Shown in pieces: positions 1-11,164 of a DNA stretch of 64,000 nt. The position numbers were made by a program, and so were the translations under genes. The notes beneath the pieces were generated by a model, which made no database searches, was not told the DNA's origin, and saw only the letters and a list, made by a program, of their open reading frames with translations. Each line of letters starts with the position of its first letter. The stretch's first letter is position 1. Source of the stretch: Calycina herbarum (lineage: Eukaryota > Ascomycota > Leotiomycetes > Helotiales > Pezizellaceae); NCBI GenBank assembly GCA_001414485.1, contig LLEY01000092.1, positions 1 to 64,000 of the forward strand. Direction: 5' to 3'.

Positions 1-188
1 TTTTTTTTGAGGGGGGGGGGGGGGGGGGGAGTTTATGGCGCAGCATCTTGATATTACAGGCGTTTTATGGTTTCCACGGATGATACCACAACATCATATT
101 GTACAGATTGTACAATATATTGTACACAAATACATCAAAGCTCTCTTTTGTTCCCAAGCATGGACAAAATAGCCTCCAATATACCCAT
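1..188. other. Window edge, 3' flank of uS11m gene
   Basis: A run of T followed by an uninterrupted run of 19 G (11-29) opens the window, then AT-rich sequence with several TGTACA/ATATTGTACA words. It lies downstream of the minus-strand gene that ends at 189 and probably holds its 3' UTR. No gene is visible. Confidence 0.5.
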
Positions 189-941
189 TCAGCCCAAACG
201 TCTTGGCTTCTTACTTCTCGTACCACCAAACTTGAGTCTTGTAGCATCCGCAACCTTGACAATCTTATGTCTCACGTTCTTCCCTTCCAACCCAAGTAAT
301 GCCTTTGTAACAGCCTCTCTCCCAGCCCCAAATCCTCTCAGCACAACCTCCAATTGTTTAATTTGCGCATTGATTCCCCGATCCTGCATTCTCGTCATGA
401 CAAAACTCGCCAGCTGAAAGGCTGAATCATAATGCTTCCTCGCAGCGTGTCTGAACCCAAGATTGCCACATGATAAAGAGAGGATGGGGTTTCTTTTTGG
501 GTCGGTGAGGGTGATATGGGTATTGTGTCTCGTAGCGTTGATATGGAAATGATGTGGTTCAACCACTGGTTCGGCCACCAATGGGTTATGAAATGAACCG
601 TCGGAGGCCCAATTCGTATTATTGGAGAGGTAGGTTCCTTTATTCTGTGTCCGCTGTTGACTGTTTGTGTTGGTCATGTTTCCGAACGTCTTTGCTAGAA
701 TTTGCATATGCTCCGGAGCCGCATTGGCATTGGTTCTTGAGACAGGGTTGAGTGATGGTGAGCGAGGTGTCTGAAGTTCGGCTGTGGAAGGAGGTGATGT
801 AGTGGTTGTATCGTCTGCGGCTCTGTTTGCTGATCGTGAAAATGATCGCATGCCCTTCGTCGAGTGCTGGAATGGGGGGGCGAGTTCGGAGAGAGCTCGA
901 GGCGAATGCGCCAGCAGGCGCTTCGTTATTGTCCTGCTCAT
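189..941 (-). CDS. MRPS18: Mitochondrial small-subunit ribosomal protein uS11m (Mrps18-like)
   Basis: Single-exon gene of 250 codons. The C-terminal 120 residues carry the uS11 fold: an HFHINATRHNTHITLTD stretch, then GFRHAARKHYDSAFQLA, and a basic tail ending GTRSKKPRRLG. These match the universal S11 pattern of an N-terminal strand with T/N-rich rRNA contacts and a conserved basic C-terminus. The first roughly 120 residues are Ser/Thr/Asn-rich with a basic start (SRTITKRLLAHS), consistent with a mitochondrial targeting sequence. I chose the ATG at 939-941 because the open frame upstream of it lacks a better start and the targeting-like segment begins there. The product belongs in the platform of the mitoribosomal 37S subunit. 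It is divergent from TIM44, sharing a 308-bp promoter region. The family is clear; the yeast-style symbol is transferred. Confidence 0.9.
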   Translation of the reverse strand: MSRTITKRLLAHSPRALSELAPPFQHSTKGMRSFSRSANRAADDTTTTSPPSTAELQTPRSPSLNPVSRTNANAAPEHMQILAKTFGNMTNTNSQQRTQNKGTYLSNNTNWASDGSFHNPLVAEPVVEPHHFHINATRHNTHITLTDPKRNPILSLSCGNLGFRHAARKHYDSAFQLASFVMTRMQDRGINAQIKQLEVVLRGFGAGREAVTKALLGLEGKNVRHKIVKVADATRLKFGGTRSKKPRRLG

Positions 942-1249
942 GGCTGCGATTGATGTTGAGTTTGAAGCTGCCCTGTAGAGTACGGTGCAACCAATATCCA
1001 GGAGTCTGGAGTCGAAAAGTTGATGCCAAGCCGGTATCGGAAAAACAATGCTACCCCTGTCCATTGCCTTCTATTTGCTGCAGTGGAAGAGAAGAGAACC
1101 CGACGGGATCGGCCAAAAAGTTCTGAATGCCGTGTTGAATTCTTGCGACTCAAAATTTCCATTCAACGCCCCTTCGACCCTCCTCCTGAGTTCTATTGGC
1201 CTCTTCTGCAAAAGGTCTGGTTCGATTCGTGTCCTTTTTACAATTCATA
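942..1249. promoter_or_regulatory. Shared divergent promoter region uS11m / TIM44
   Basis: The 308 bp between the two start codons must contain both promoters and 5' UTRs. Both genes act in mitochondria, so co-regulation is plausible. I see no convincing TATA box or named operator; pyrimidine-rich stretches precede the TIM44 start. Confidence 0.5.
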
Positions 1250-2923
1250 ATGAACAGTTTACGTCTTTTGGCGAGCAGAGTCCCTGCGAATGTGCAACTG
1301 GGTTCTGTTCTGAGAGGAGCATCTGGACGGGCGGCGATTTCGAGACAATACAGCCATATCTCTTCGAATTCCTTCAAATCATCATCCTCGACGCCGGCGA
1401 TATCGGCACACTCTACTTTCTTACGATCGAGGTTTCTTCCAGAAGAAATTAGAACCGGCGTCACTCCAGCAACATCGCGGAGTTTCCACAATGGCTCAAC
1501 ATTAAGACAAAAGGAGAAGCCGGCCAGCGAGTCTACGAAAGAGAAATCTGAAGAGGGTGAATCTGCAAAGAAAGCTGCTGGCGAAGGGGAAGAAGGATCT
1601 AAAGAGGAAGGAAAAGAAAAGTCCGAGACTGAGGGCGAGGGAGAAGGAGAGGGCGAAAAGGACGGAAAGAAGAAAGAAGCTCCTCCACCACCACCACCTC
1701 ACGGAGACAAATCCCCATGGCAGGTCTTCACCGAGACTCTCCAAACCGAATTCAAAGCCTCTAAAGAGTGGAATGAGTCTACCAAAGCTCTGGCAGATGG
1801 AGCCCAACAATTTACCGAAAACGAATCAGTAAGAAAGGCGCGCCAGGCTTACGAATCTACAACTGGCGCTGTTTCTTCCACTGCTGGGACTGTGTTGAAA
1901 TCTACTGCTGGAGCTGTGGGTAAGGGGGCTGCTTGGACTTGGGAGACTCCTGTTGTTAAGGGTGTTCGAGTGGGTGTTAATGCTACAGCGAGTGTGATTG
2001 AAAAGGGGACACGACCAATCCGAGAGACTGAGGCATTCAAGAATGTCAAGAATGTTATCGACGACGGTAGCAGTTCAAGATACGGAGGATGGGTTGAGAA
2101 GGAAGAGCGACGAAAGATTAGGGAACTCCGAGAACAGGCAGAGGCACAAAAAGCTGGGATACCAGGCGGACGGGTGGAGGTCGCAAAAGAGAACCCCGAG
2201 TAAGTCGACTGTTTCTCATGGAAATAAACATATACTAATACCTACAGGGCCGGTACCAACGTCACTCTACACAAAGATGCAGCCTGGAAGGAATCATGGC
2301 GAGACTTCCGAGACTCCAATAAAGTCATGCAATCCCTCTTCTCTCTGAAATCCTCCTACAACGAATCCGAAAACCCCCTCGTTTCAACAGCACGAAGCAT
2401 ATCCGATCGCGTCGCCGGTTTCTTCGCCGAAAACGAGACAGCAATGGTTATTAAAAAGTTCAGGGAAATGGACCCAGCTTTCCAAATGGAGCCCTTCCTC
2501 CGAGAGATGCGAGAATATATCCTCCCGGAAGTCCTCGATGCATACGTCAAGGGCGACACCGAGACTCTCCGTCTTTGGTTGAGCGCTGCTCAATTCTCTG
2601 TCTACGATGCTCTTTCCAAGCAATATACCACCGCTGGATTAAAATCCGATGGACGTATTCTCGATATCAGAAATGTTGAGATTATGTCTGCGAGAATCTT
2701 GGATCCTGGAGATGTCCCAGTTTTCATCGTTACCTGCCGCACCCAGGAAGTTCACGTCTATCGAAATGCGAAGACTAATGCTCTTGCTGCTGGGATGGAG
2801 GATAAGGTGCAATTGGTCACTTACGCTATTGGTGTTACGAGGACCCCTGAGGATGTGAATAACCCTGAGACGAGAGGGTGGAGGTTAATTGAGTTGCAGA
2901 AGAGTGGAAGGGATTACATATGA
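1250..2923 (+). CDS. TIM44: TIM44, inner-membrane import motor subunit
   Basis: Two exons, 1250-2199 and 2248-2923. The 48-nt intron has GTAAGT, a TACTAATAC branch site and a CTACAG acceptor, and joins in phase 2 to give 541 residues. Tim44 tethers mtHsp70 to the TIM23 channel on the matrix side. The N-terminus is a basic, Ser/Arg-rich presequence (MNSLRLLASRVPANVQLG). It is followed by a Lys/Glu-rich low-complexity stretch (about 85-155) with a short poly-Pro/His segment, and then the Tim44 core. The C-terminal domain is lipid-binding in this family; here it contains DPAFQMEPFLREMREYI, EVLDAYVKGDTETLR and ILDPGDVPVFIVTCRTQEVH, all typical. The ATG at 1250 is preferred because the in-frame codon at 1196 would place non-targeting residues before the presequence. 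Length and domain order fit the family. Confidence 0.95.
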
Positions 2924-3802
2924 TCTCTTTCTTTTTTTGTTGTCTCGTTTGCCCCCTTCTCCGAATGCTTAATACCATACAGCGCTCTCTTGTACATCAC
3001 CTCTCGTCGTATTTTCGGAAACTTCCCACTCCTAGCATTGTCTTAATTGGGGATCGGGATTTTTCGACCTCGGCACCATTACTTCGAAAAAAGCAGGTTG
3101 TCTCCATTGTATACCACATCGAATCTTTTGTATGTACGCATTCTAGGCGTTCGGGGCGTTTCTTGATGGCTGGTGTGTCATCATCATCTTTTCTTTTTGT
3201 CGGCTTTGAATCTTGGGGGAATTTGGGGTTCGGTCATTATCGAAGGCATATTTTCGTGCATTCACGCCACTCTTCGGACTTTTGGTAACTTAGTTGTTAC
3301 TTGTCCATATTATATACAAAACTTGTGGGAGGTTGAAGAAGAAATGAGGGGGATGGGAATGTTGAGGTGGGGAAGAGGAGGCAGAAAAGGTGTATAATAA
3401 TGTCTGTACTTTTACTTGAAAGGAGAATTGAGAGAGTTGAAAAAGTGGCTTAATCGTTTGATATCCAGTTGTGCTTTTGGGAGTTTGATGGTTGGCGGGT
3501 CCCTTTTCACTTCGTCTCAATTTGAGGGCAGGGTAGCCCACCCCCTCTCGCAAGAGCGAAAAAGATGTTGGTTATATATAGCAGCCAGAGGGGATGTCCT
3601 TTCTGGACAAATTGCCAAAGACGAAGAGTTGGGCACAGTTCAATATGAGTTGGTGATTCACTCACTCTTTCTTTCCACCCAAGTATAAGATTGCGGGAGG
3701 AAGATTTTCAGTTGCAAAATTGGGCTTGTTTTGTTGTATTTTGCAAGGACTGGAAGTCATATCCGAACTCTCTTGTTCTGTAATTTTCGTTGTCGAGTAG
3801 AT

Positions 3803-3855
3803 GTTACTGTCGATATATTTTCAATTGTCGAAAAAATTCCTTCGTTCAGATGAAA
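3803..3855 (+). repeat. Degenerate dispersed repeat copy L1
   Basis: Contains an ACTGTCGATATATT string, a TTGTCGAAAAAATT string and the exact 14-mer TTCGTTCAGATGAA (3841-3854). The same 14-mer occurs at 5796-5809 and in shortened form at 6479-6490. Related words recur at 35.9-36.0 kb. Confidence 0.4.
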
Positions 3856-5505
3856 GTGCAAACCTGGGGGCAAGAGTAAAGAATTTGTCTGTATTATCAT
3901 ACATGTTGACTCGAGCGTACCTCGTCTTCCATTTCTCTAAGACCTCGGGTGCTCATGACTGACAACCAGGCTATCATCAATTTCGTCTCCATTTTTATGG
4001 ACTGTGAAGGAAAAACTTTAGAGGCTTTAAATAGGGATGGATGTGGTTTTGGAATTGGGGCATTCTAGTGTTCAAGAGTCAAGGGAGACGGGTCAAGTAT
4101 ATATAGCAACCAACGTACACTGCCGTCATAGGAAGAACCTACTCTGGACAACAATTACTAGTACCCTGGATGGTATATCAGACCTGCTCTGGCTTGTAAC
4201 GAATTCACACTCTTCTTGGGATGAGTACACAATTAAGTACAAGGACTGTCAGGTAAGTTTCAGTGAATTTGGGGTGTTTTCCCAAAGAGTTAAGAACTTA
4301 TCGGAAATCTTTCATTCTAGACTTAATGTCATCGTCGGAAACAGGTTCATTGTCGGGAAGATCTTTACTTTCGGAAACAACATCTTCGTTTCGACGCATT
4401 TTCAAGTCTAACTGGACTTGGTGCTGAAGGTGCCTTGAGTTCTTTGCCGGCCGGGGTGGTCCACAGTGTCCCCTGAGTTTTCGATCTTGGTTTTTTTCTT
4501 CCGCCATCGACTTGTTGCTTCTCGAATGCCTATTGAGCTTCTATCGATCCCATATCAATTCTTTAAATAGTATATTCTAATTCTCAACCCGCTTGGTCAG
4601 AGGGTCGGAGTTCAGCTACGTGAAAGTGCTAGACAGCGAGAAGAAAAATCTGGGTTTTGAACATTGAGTAAGGATGTGAATGTCAAAGTTGATGTCATCT
4701 ATTTATATTGATGAATTGTAGATTGCGTAAATGGGAAGTCAAAATACGCTACAACAACAGGACTATCGACATGAAGACAGAGCGGACGTAAAACTAAGCA
4801 AGTTTTTGTAGCACAGTGCCTTGTCCACGGAGCCCCAGATAGAAGACCTATGGGGGGATGCAAGAATTACTGGAATCGTTATGGAAGAGCCTTGTCGGGA
4901 GACGAGGAGAGAATTAGAAAATTCATTTACCGACTCTGTAACGGGCCCACTGATAAAATCTAACTTTTTGCATTCCTTTGAATGAAGCGTTAGTTTGGGA
5001 GGACGGGAATTTCTCTCTGAATCAATTTGTGCTAGATCAGTTGTGGCTGTCGAATCAATACTTGCTATCAAACACGAAAATCTGCTTCCAGACAAGTGTT
5101 TAAATTTGAGATAGACCAAGGGACGCTGATATAAAACTCAGTTCATGAGAGAAGTCCTGAAGCTCTCTTAAGTAGTTTCAAACTGTGCAAACCGTTTCTC
5201 GGGTAATCCAAGAGGTCCAGATAACTTCGCTGTGCTGTACGGGTACCTTCAGGTATAAATACCCGCCAGTATTTCGCTTAGTGAATTACTCCCGACCACA
5301 AACCAACATACCCATCAAATACTCTCCGAATCTCGATTTTACTCTTGCTACTTTGCTTGAGTTATTGGCTAATTGAAAAAAGAAATTACGGGGAAATTTC
5401 TTGAGTTTGATAAGATCTTTTCGCTCCATATTTTCTTTTGGGTAGTTATTGGCATCACCGAGACCAGATGATTCACAGGGTGTAACAAGAATGGCGCAAG
5501 ATTAC

Positions 5506-5712
5506 TCACCTAGTTGCCAGAACTAAAGAGGCTATTCTCAAGGTGCCCTTGCACGTGAAAATAATCAGGAAGGCACTGAGTACCTCGGTGGCAGAAATCC
5601 TGCCGTAAACCTCACCACCTGCATTTACCACCGGTATGGCAACGACTCCAAACACCTTCCACTCAGCCCCCAAGAGTAGCTTCGCTGCTTCAACTGAACC
5701 TTTGGACCTCAA
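5506..5712 (-). pseudogene. Possible CBS-domain gene remnant
   Basis: A 68-codon minus-strand frame reads like one CBS repeat: a helix (SVEAAKLLLGAE), then VVAIPVVNAGGEVYGRISAT and a following helix (EVLSAFLIIF). The AIPVVN-x-GGEVYGRIS core with hydrophobic strands is the usual CBS signature. No partner CBS repeat or longer gene is found either side, and the frame ends soon after, so it would be a truncated relic rather than a working gene. Assignment is by motif only. Confidence 0.3.
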
Positions 5713-5772
5713 CTAATCTCCTTCTTCTCAACAAGATGATGAATGTGTCGGATGAATGTTTGTTGTCAATAT

Positions 5773-5809
5773 GCTTATTACTTTCGAAATAAAAGTTCGT
5801 TCAGATGAA
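5773..5809 (+). repeat. Degenerate dispersed repeat copy L2
   Basis: Reads TTACTTTCGAAATAAAAG followed by TTCGTTCAGATGAA. It shares the 14-mer with copy L1 and the ACTTTCGAAATAA word with copy L3. Confidence 0.4.
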
Positions 5810-6441
5810 TTTTTTGAAGATCAGAGGAGATTTCACTAAATTTGTCAAGGTTGGAAGATTGGACTTGATTAGCGAGAGCTGAGTATTTCTGTTGGCCTGT
5901 GTATGCTTGAGAGGCGAAGGAGAGTCAGGGTGAACTCCCAGTCCATTTCTTTTACTTACTGTTTGTAGAAGTGCGGGGGGAGTTTTATATAGAGAAGTTT
6001 AGAATTTAAGATGAGTGAATATTTTAGGAATTTTGGAAACGAGACTTCGGTCTTTTGGTGGGTCTTAGTGTATTGGGGATTTGGATAACTCCATGGAGAT
6101 TCTTTTTCAAGTAGATTTTGGTATTTTTTTGGTACCTACTTCAAGTTGTTATTTGGCTGCTGTTTTCCTTGGACAGAGAACTCAATAAAGGGAGTTCTGA
6201 TAGAACAGTTTGCAAATTCCGATTTTACCCAGTATAACGGTATCTTGGGTATACCGGTAGTACATATAGCTACTACAGTGAGGAATTCGTACAAGAGTGC
6301 TACAATACTGATGACACGATCGGTCCTCTTAAAAGAGCTATATCATGGCGGCCGGCACCTTTGCTATCTCTGAACAGGTAAGCGCAATAAATTAGAAATG
6401 TTATCTGAATACTTTGGGATTTTAATACTGTCAAATAAACG

Positions 6442-6490
6442 CTTACTATCGAAATAATCTTTGCTTTCGAAATAACGATTCGTTCAGATA
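6442..6490 (+). repeat. Degenerate dispersed repeat copy L3
   Basis: Contains two CTATCGAAATAA/CTTTCGAAATAA words in tandem and ends in TTCGTTCAGATA, aligning with copy L2. Confidence 0.4.
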
Positions 6491-7548
6491 GACCCTCCAC
6501 ATCAAAACTTCGGAAGTTGATGAGGAAATTCCAGAGAATTTCCGGGAATTATTGTTTTTTTTATCCAACTCCCAATTTTCTTCTTCATCCTACTTGCCGG
6601 ATTTGAATCTGGTATAACGCACCAGGGGGGGTCAGAGCTAGTGGGCCAGTAAAAACACACCTAAAAGAATAGTGACTAGCTCAACAACAACAATTTTCCA
6701 AAAACGAGCTAGGAAGGTCTAAAGAGCTGAGTATCCTAAACAAAATTCCATTAGAATCGTTGATTTTTGGTGTGGTTTTCGCGATCGGCTCACGAGTTCG
6801 GAACCCCCCCCCCTGGTGACGAGGTTTTTGACCGAGAAACCGTACTGGTCTTCAGAGACTTTAGTGAGAGCCGTACGCTCTTTGTCGAAGTTCACGATAC
6901 TAGAGTGCCAGCTCGCCAATATAACATTAACTTCTGTGTATTGCCTATGACGAGGTACTACCGCACTTTGAAACTTAATAGAGTACTTGGCATTCTTCTC
7001 TTTCGAATGTACAAACTCTCGTTACAGCCGAATCAACTGCGTGGGAGCACTGGCGTTGAAATCTTCCTTACCCTGATATTGAGACCTCGATCGACTGTTG
7101 TGTACAGTAGCAGAATACTTTTGAGAGACAGGTATTTTCAACTTCGCTTAAATATTCTCTCGCCATTTCCTCTCTTGCTACCGGATTCCACAACCATTTA
7201 GTTTTTCTTTATTTTGCTTAGTCTAAGCGATCGTAGCCATCATCTGTGTTAAGATAAAACTGTGAGTGAAAGAGAAGTGCGCACATGACTTTCATACTCA
7301 CTTTACCCCGACATTGAGATTTCGCTCGCTATTATCAACTTGTCTTGGAGATATTTAGAAACTCACTAGCTGCGCATGGGCTCAAAGGATGTTGGAATGG
7401 AATATAAACAAAATATTTTAGATTATTGTCGGAAGGGGGTTTTATGAATTTCGAGATATACAGATTGGAGTTCTGTGCTGGTGGAAGATAGAAAGAAGTA
7501 AGCAAGCTAGGCGAGAAAGAAGGCTCTGTTGGCACTTGCGATGAGGGT

Positions 7549-8268
7549 CTACTTGCTCAACTCATCCACATCTTCTGGGTCCACCTTCAAGCCGTCACTG
7601 TCACTACTATCATCACTACCCTCTCCACTATCCCAAGTCTCACATCCAGACTCATCAACTTGAGTAGTCATCTCCTCCCGGTCCGCCCTCTCTCGTCTCG
7701 CTTTCCTCTTAAGACGTTCCATCTCCACACGCTCAGCTTCAAGCCTCTCTTCCTCCGTAACGATCTTTGCCATTCCCTCATAGTGGTTATACCCATTATA
7801 ATGAATGAACAAAACAAGTGTATCCTCACTCATCGGGAAAAACACCTGCGGTCTCTGATCATCGATGAACAAGCCCAGATCCATCAATTCTCCACTCGTC
7901 TCAGTCACCTTTCTCACAATGGCCGCTAAATGGTCTGCCGAGAAGTTTTCAGTCGCTGACTCGGGGTCATCTAGGGCTGCGAAATCTTCGGCGGCGTTTT
8001 GACCGAGCTTTCCAGTTGTGGCGATTTGTTTTAGGAAGTCCAGCGTAGGAACTTGGAGTTTGGTTTGAGAGGTCATGGAATCTTGGATTGCGATGAGGCC
8101 GCAGAGGAGGTTGTTGCCATCGTTGAAGATCTTTCGGTGGCCTTTGGTGAAGGTGAGGAAGTATCTCTGACTGTCTTTAAATTGTCTTTTCTGAATGATA
8201 TCTGCTCTGTTTCGAGTGTCCCCTCCAGTTAATGAGGAGGGTGTGATTGTTGGATCGGAAGAATTCAT
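7549..8268 (-). CDS. OTU-like cysteine-protease-domain protein, uncharacterised
   Basis: Single exon, 239 codons, ATG at 8266-8268. Residues about 45-170 resemble an OTU-type papain-like fold: FNDGNNLLCGLIAIQDSM would hold the nucleophile Cys, and LVLFIHYNGYNHYEGM has the hydrophobic strand followed by NHY expected around the catalytic His. The C-terminal third is a charged Glu/Arg-rich helix and then an acidic Ser/Asp tail (SGEGSDDSSDSDG), suggesting an unstructured end. OTU proteins usually remove ubiquitin. Here the DGNN-LLC spacing is looser than the classical DGNC, so activity is uncertain. The gene stands alone, with more than 3 kb to its closest recognised neighbours on both sides. The frame looks real from its composition and unbroken length; the family call is tentative. 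Confidence 0.5.
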   Translation of the reverse strand: MNSSDPTITPSSLTGGDTRNRADIIQKRQFKDSQRYFLTFTKGHRKIFNDGNNLLCGLIAIQDSMTSQTKLQVPTLDFLKQIATTGKLGQNAAEDFAALDDPESATENFSADHLAAIVRKVTETSGELMDLGLFIDDQRPQVFFPMSEDTLVLFIHYNGYNHYEGMAKIVTEEERLEAERVEMERLKRKARRERADREEMTTQVDESGCETWDSGEGSDDSSDSDGLKVDPEDVDELSK

Positions 8269-11164
8269 GTTGAATATTTATGATTTTTTGGTTTAACATA
8301 GAGAAATAATGCCGTTGATGTAGTGGTGAATTGGGTTTGTATAGTCACAACAGATTGTTCCTTAGCTGAGGCTTTTCTTTGTTCAAGAAAAAAACCCGTG
8401 AATTTTTCAAAACAAATTCTAGGAGGACAAAAAGATAATTGCATTGTTCATGCGGCATAACAGTGGGGTTATAATCGCCAGGTTGCGAATTAATGTAAGT
8501 GTGAAGAGACTGGGTTGAAACTTAAGAAGGGAAAACAAAACTTAACCATGATATATCAGTAGGTTATTCAGCTAGCCAAGAATTGTATTAATTCATTGTT
8601 AACTCACCTTCCATAAGAAGATAAATAGTCATACCTCGAGATATCGATCGGATACAGTATAACAACAAGGGCAAAAATCGAAGGTGGTCTTCCTTGGACC
8701 ATCCACTTCACATCTCCCAAATATCCTTATTTGTACCTAAGAAGCTCACTTATGAAAACCACTTGATATTCAACAAGATGATCTAGATTCTAGAAGACGG
8801 TGAAGTTAAAAGAAATACGAATTTTGAAAATACTTCGGGGGTAAGAAGGAAAAAGAAGGGATATCTTTAAGCGAGGATAAGGATGATTTTGACACAGTAG
8901 CTTTATCGTCAATAAATAAGAATTATGACTGCAGCAACTCAGTGTGAGGGGGTATGTGTAAGCACTGCGTGGTGCATCTGCGGGGATAGAAATTTACCAG
9001 GCCTCCAGTACCTGCATCCGTAGGTTGATTGAAATAAGTGCATTAGCTTTTGAGCATATGGCATATCTGCTGTAGATATAATAAAAGAAATCTAAACTGG
9101 TGATCTTTTTTTTATGTTAGGTTGTTCAATTGAGAAGCAGTGGGTCGTTGACCTTGACTCTTTTCCAACTTTGTGAATGGCAGTGATGAAATCATAGGAT
9201 GACACATTTAAGAATGATAGGAAGATGGATTCTTAATAAGACGATGTAACTTAGAGGTAATTTGTCTCGACAACAGAAGGCATAAAACAAAATGAACCCT
9301 AGCAAGCTATCAAGCTCAAAATACCTTGGTGCAGTGGTGAAAGGTTCCATGATTGATCAGAAATACGGGGTTGGTATTCGCACTTTCTTCTCGTCCAACT
9401 CTTTCTGAGTAAACTGCAGCTTGCTCGTGGCTTACTGGCTAGATTATCTGCTACTTGCTAGCTTACCCTTTCGAGCCCTTTTTTACTGGCTTCCTCCTGT
9501 GGACAGAATAAGTGGCACCAATTAAGCAGCGTTGAACAATACGACGTAGAAAAATCGTAAAAACAAAAGAAAAATATCAAGGGAGGCGGAGGATGCTAAT
9601 TAACATTGACACAGCTTCTAGCGACTTTTTATTGTCTTTGCGTTGATATATACGCGTTGGGGTTTGAGGCCTAACTACTGCCAGTAAACTGCTCCACCTT
9701 GCCTCTGAATTCCCTGTACCTAGGTATCTTCACAAAGCGGCTCCACTCCACTCACGACGGTCGTGTCTGACCAAAAGAGCGCAGCCGTTTTCCAAAATCA
9801 TCCCACTCCCCCCGGCGACCATGACTTGGAATCATATATAGGTATCCCTTTGGTTCGCCATACACCCCACGCGCATTAGCGTACTGAAGCGAGGCGCATA
9901 TCAAAAATCCGACGTGTTCTAATGGTCCTGTCCAGGAAGGTACTGTTCTGGTAGTCTTTCTTATTGGTGAGATATACTAGTCTTGCTGTCATCTCACTTA
10001 GTCTTCCACCGGAGTTACTAACACGTAGGCACGTGGGGTGTATGGCGAACCAAAGGGATAGATGGGGAGAGAGTGTGCTCATCACCATGGTGGGCTTGCG
10101 CGTAGGTCGAGTTGATGTATTAGAATATCATACAATGCTGCTAAGGGAAGAAAGTAATGCTTGGATATCTACTGCTGCAACAACCAACAACAGAGACGGT
10201 TTCACTGGCACCCCCAGTCGGGAGAACGAACGGTGACACGAATTCGTGCTAAAGTCCCAGTTACTCGACCCGGTGGCAATTAACATACATAACGACCTTT
10301 CGGACGGATGTTACTTTTCATCTTTCCACACAGCATAATTGTGCTCTTATTTCTTTTACTCCTCCAATTATGGAGTGTGTTAGTGTCTCGCTTCAACTCG
10401 TTGATACTTGAAGCAACTAACAACCTTTCCCCTTAAAGAATCCAAATTACATCATTGTAATATTTGATACTAGATCCTTAGAATTACCCCAGTATACAAT
10501 AGTAAAAAGTAGACAAAGATTCTATACTGTCCACACTCCCCACCAACGAGGTTTCTCAATGCTAGCTGAGAGTCCTCCGGCAGAAGTCTTTCCATGACTT
10601 GCGTTTCACGCTTAACACACTTCTTCCCCGGCTGACTCTGCCTACTCTTCTTAATGGACTCTGTTTTTCGAATTTCACTCGAAGCAAGTAGCGCCAGGTA
10701 TTAGCTGAATTCTGAACTACTGTAAGTTTGGTAGCAATAGAGAAATCGATGACAAAACTTTAGGCGAGGGTCAGCATATTCTCAACAGCAAAGTTCGATA
10801 TAAACCAACAAAGTTCGGGTAACCCCGATCAAAACCCCCCAAAATGAGGAGGGATTCGCGATTGCCATAATGCAAGAATTGCGGGAGGCCAAAAAACCAT
10901 TCACAGCTTGGGTTTGGTTGCCTGAGGAAGAAAGCGCCGGTTTGGATAAGCCCGAAAACAGAGTCGGATCTAGACAGAAGGCCAGCACCAGTTTTATAGT
11001 GATGGCAGTGGTGGCAGTGAAGGCGACAGGCGGCTTTGAGTGAATCATGGTTCATGCTTGAGCTTTCCAAACTAGAAGATGATTATCAGTCACCTCAAAA
11101 CCAAACTGTACCCAAAAATCAAAATGCATTATGTACATCAAAACTCTAAACCTCTAGCACAAAA
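8269..11164. other. 2.9-kb intergenic region
   Basis: AT-rich, no supported gene. It contains the MITE-like inverted-repeat element at 9845-10058. The 3' end overlaps small frames on the minus strand (10771-11070) that lack any domain and probably represent the 3' UTR side of the MFS gene. Confidence 0.5.
9845..10058. mobile_element. MITE-like element with 27-bp perfect terminal inverted repeats and TA flanks
   Basis: The string TCCCTTTGGTTCGCCATACA (continuing CCCCACG) at 9845-9871 recurs exactly inverted at 10032-10058. Each end is bordered by TA (9843-9844 and 10059-10060), so the perfect inverted repeat including TA is 29 bp with a 160-bp interior. TA duplication is the hallmark of Tc1/mariner/pogo insertion. 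The interior has no transposase, so this would be a non-autonomous derivative. Its terminal sequence is unlike those of the two pogo elements further right. Confidence 0.65.

Larger units (their letters stand above)
2924..7548. other. 4.6-kb gene-poor region with degenerate repeats
   Basis: After the TIM44 stop no convincing gene appears for 4.6 kb. Open frames here (for example 4298-4507 minus, 4763-5119 minus, 6767-7201 plus) show no recognisable domain. The sequence contains short repeated words that recur elsewhere in the window (see the repeat entries at 3803, 5773 and 6442) and a possible CBS-domain relic at 5506-5712. Two loosely similar blocks, 7066-7100 and 7300-7334, each contain a CCCTGATATTGAGACC-like string. 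Together this looks like an old, decayed repeat-rich region. Confidence 0.5.

Noticed and set aside
6767..7201. 144-codon plus-strand frame
   Set aside because: No family features, and it lies in a region with other signs of decayed repeats.
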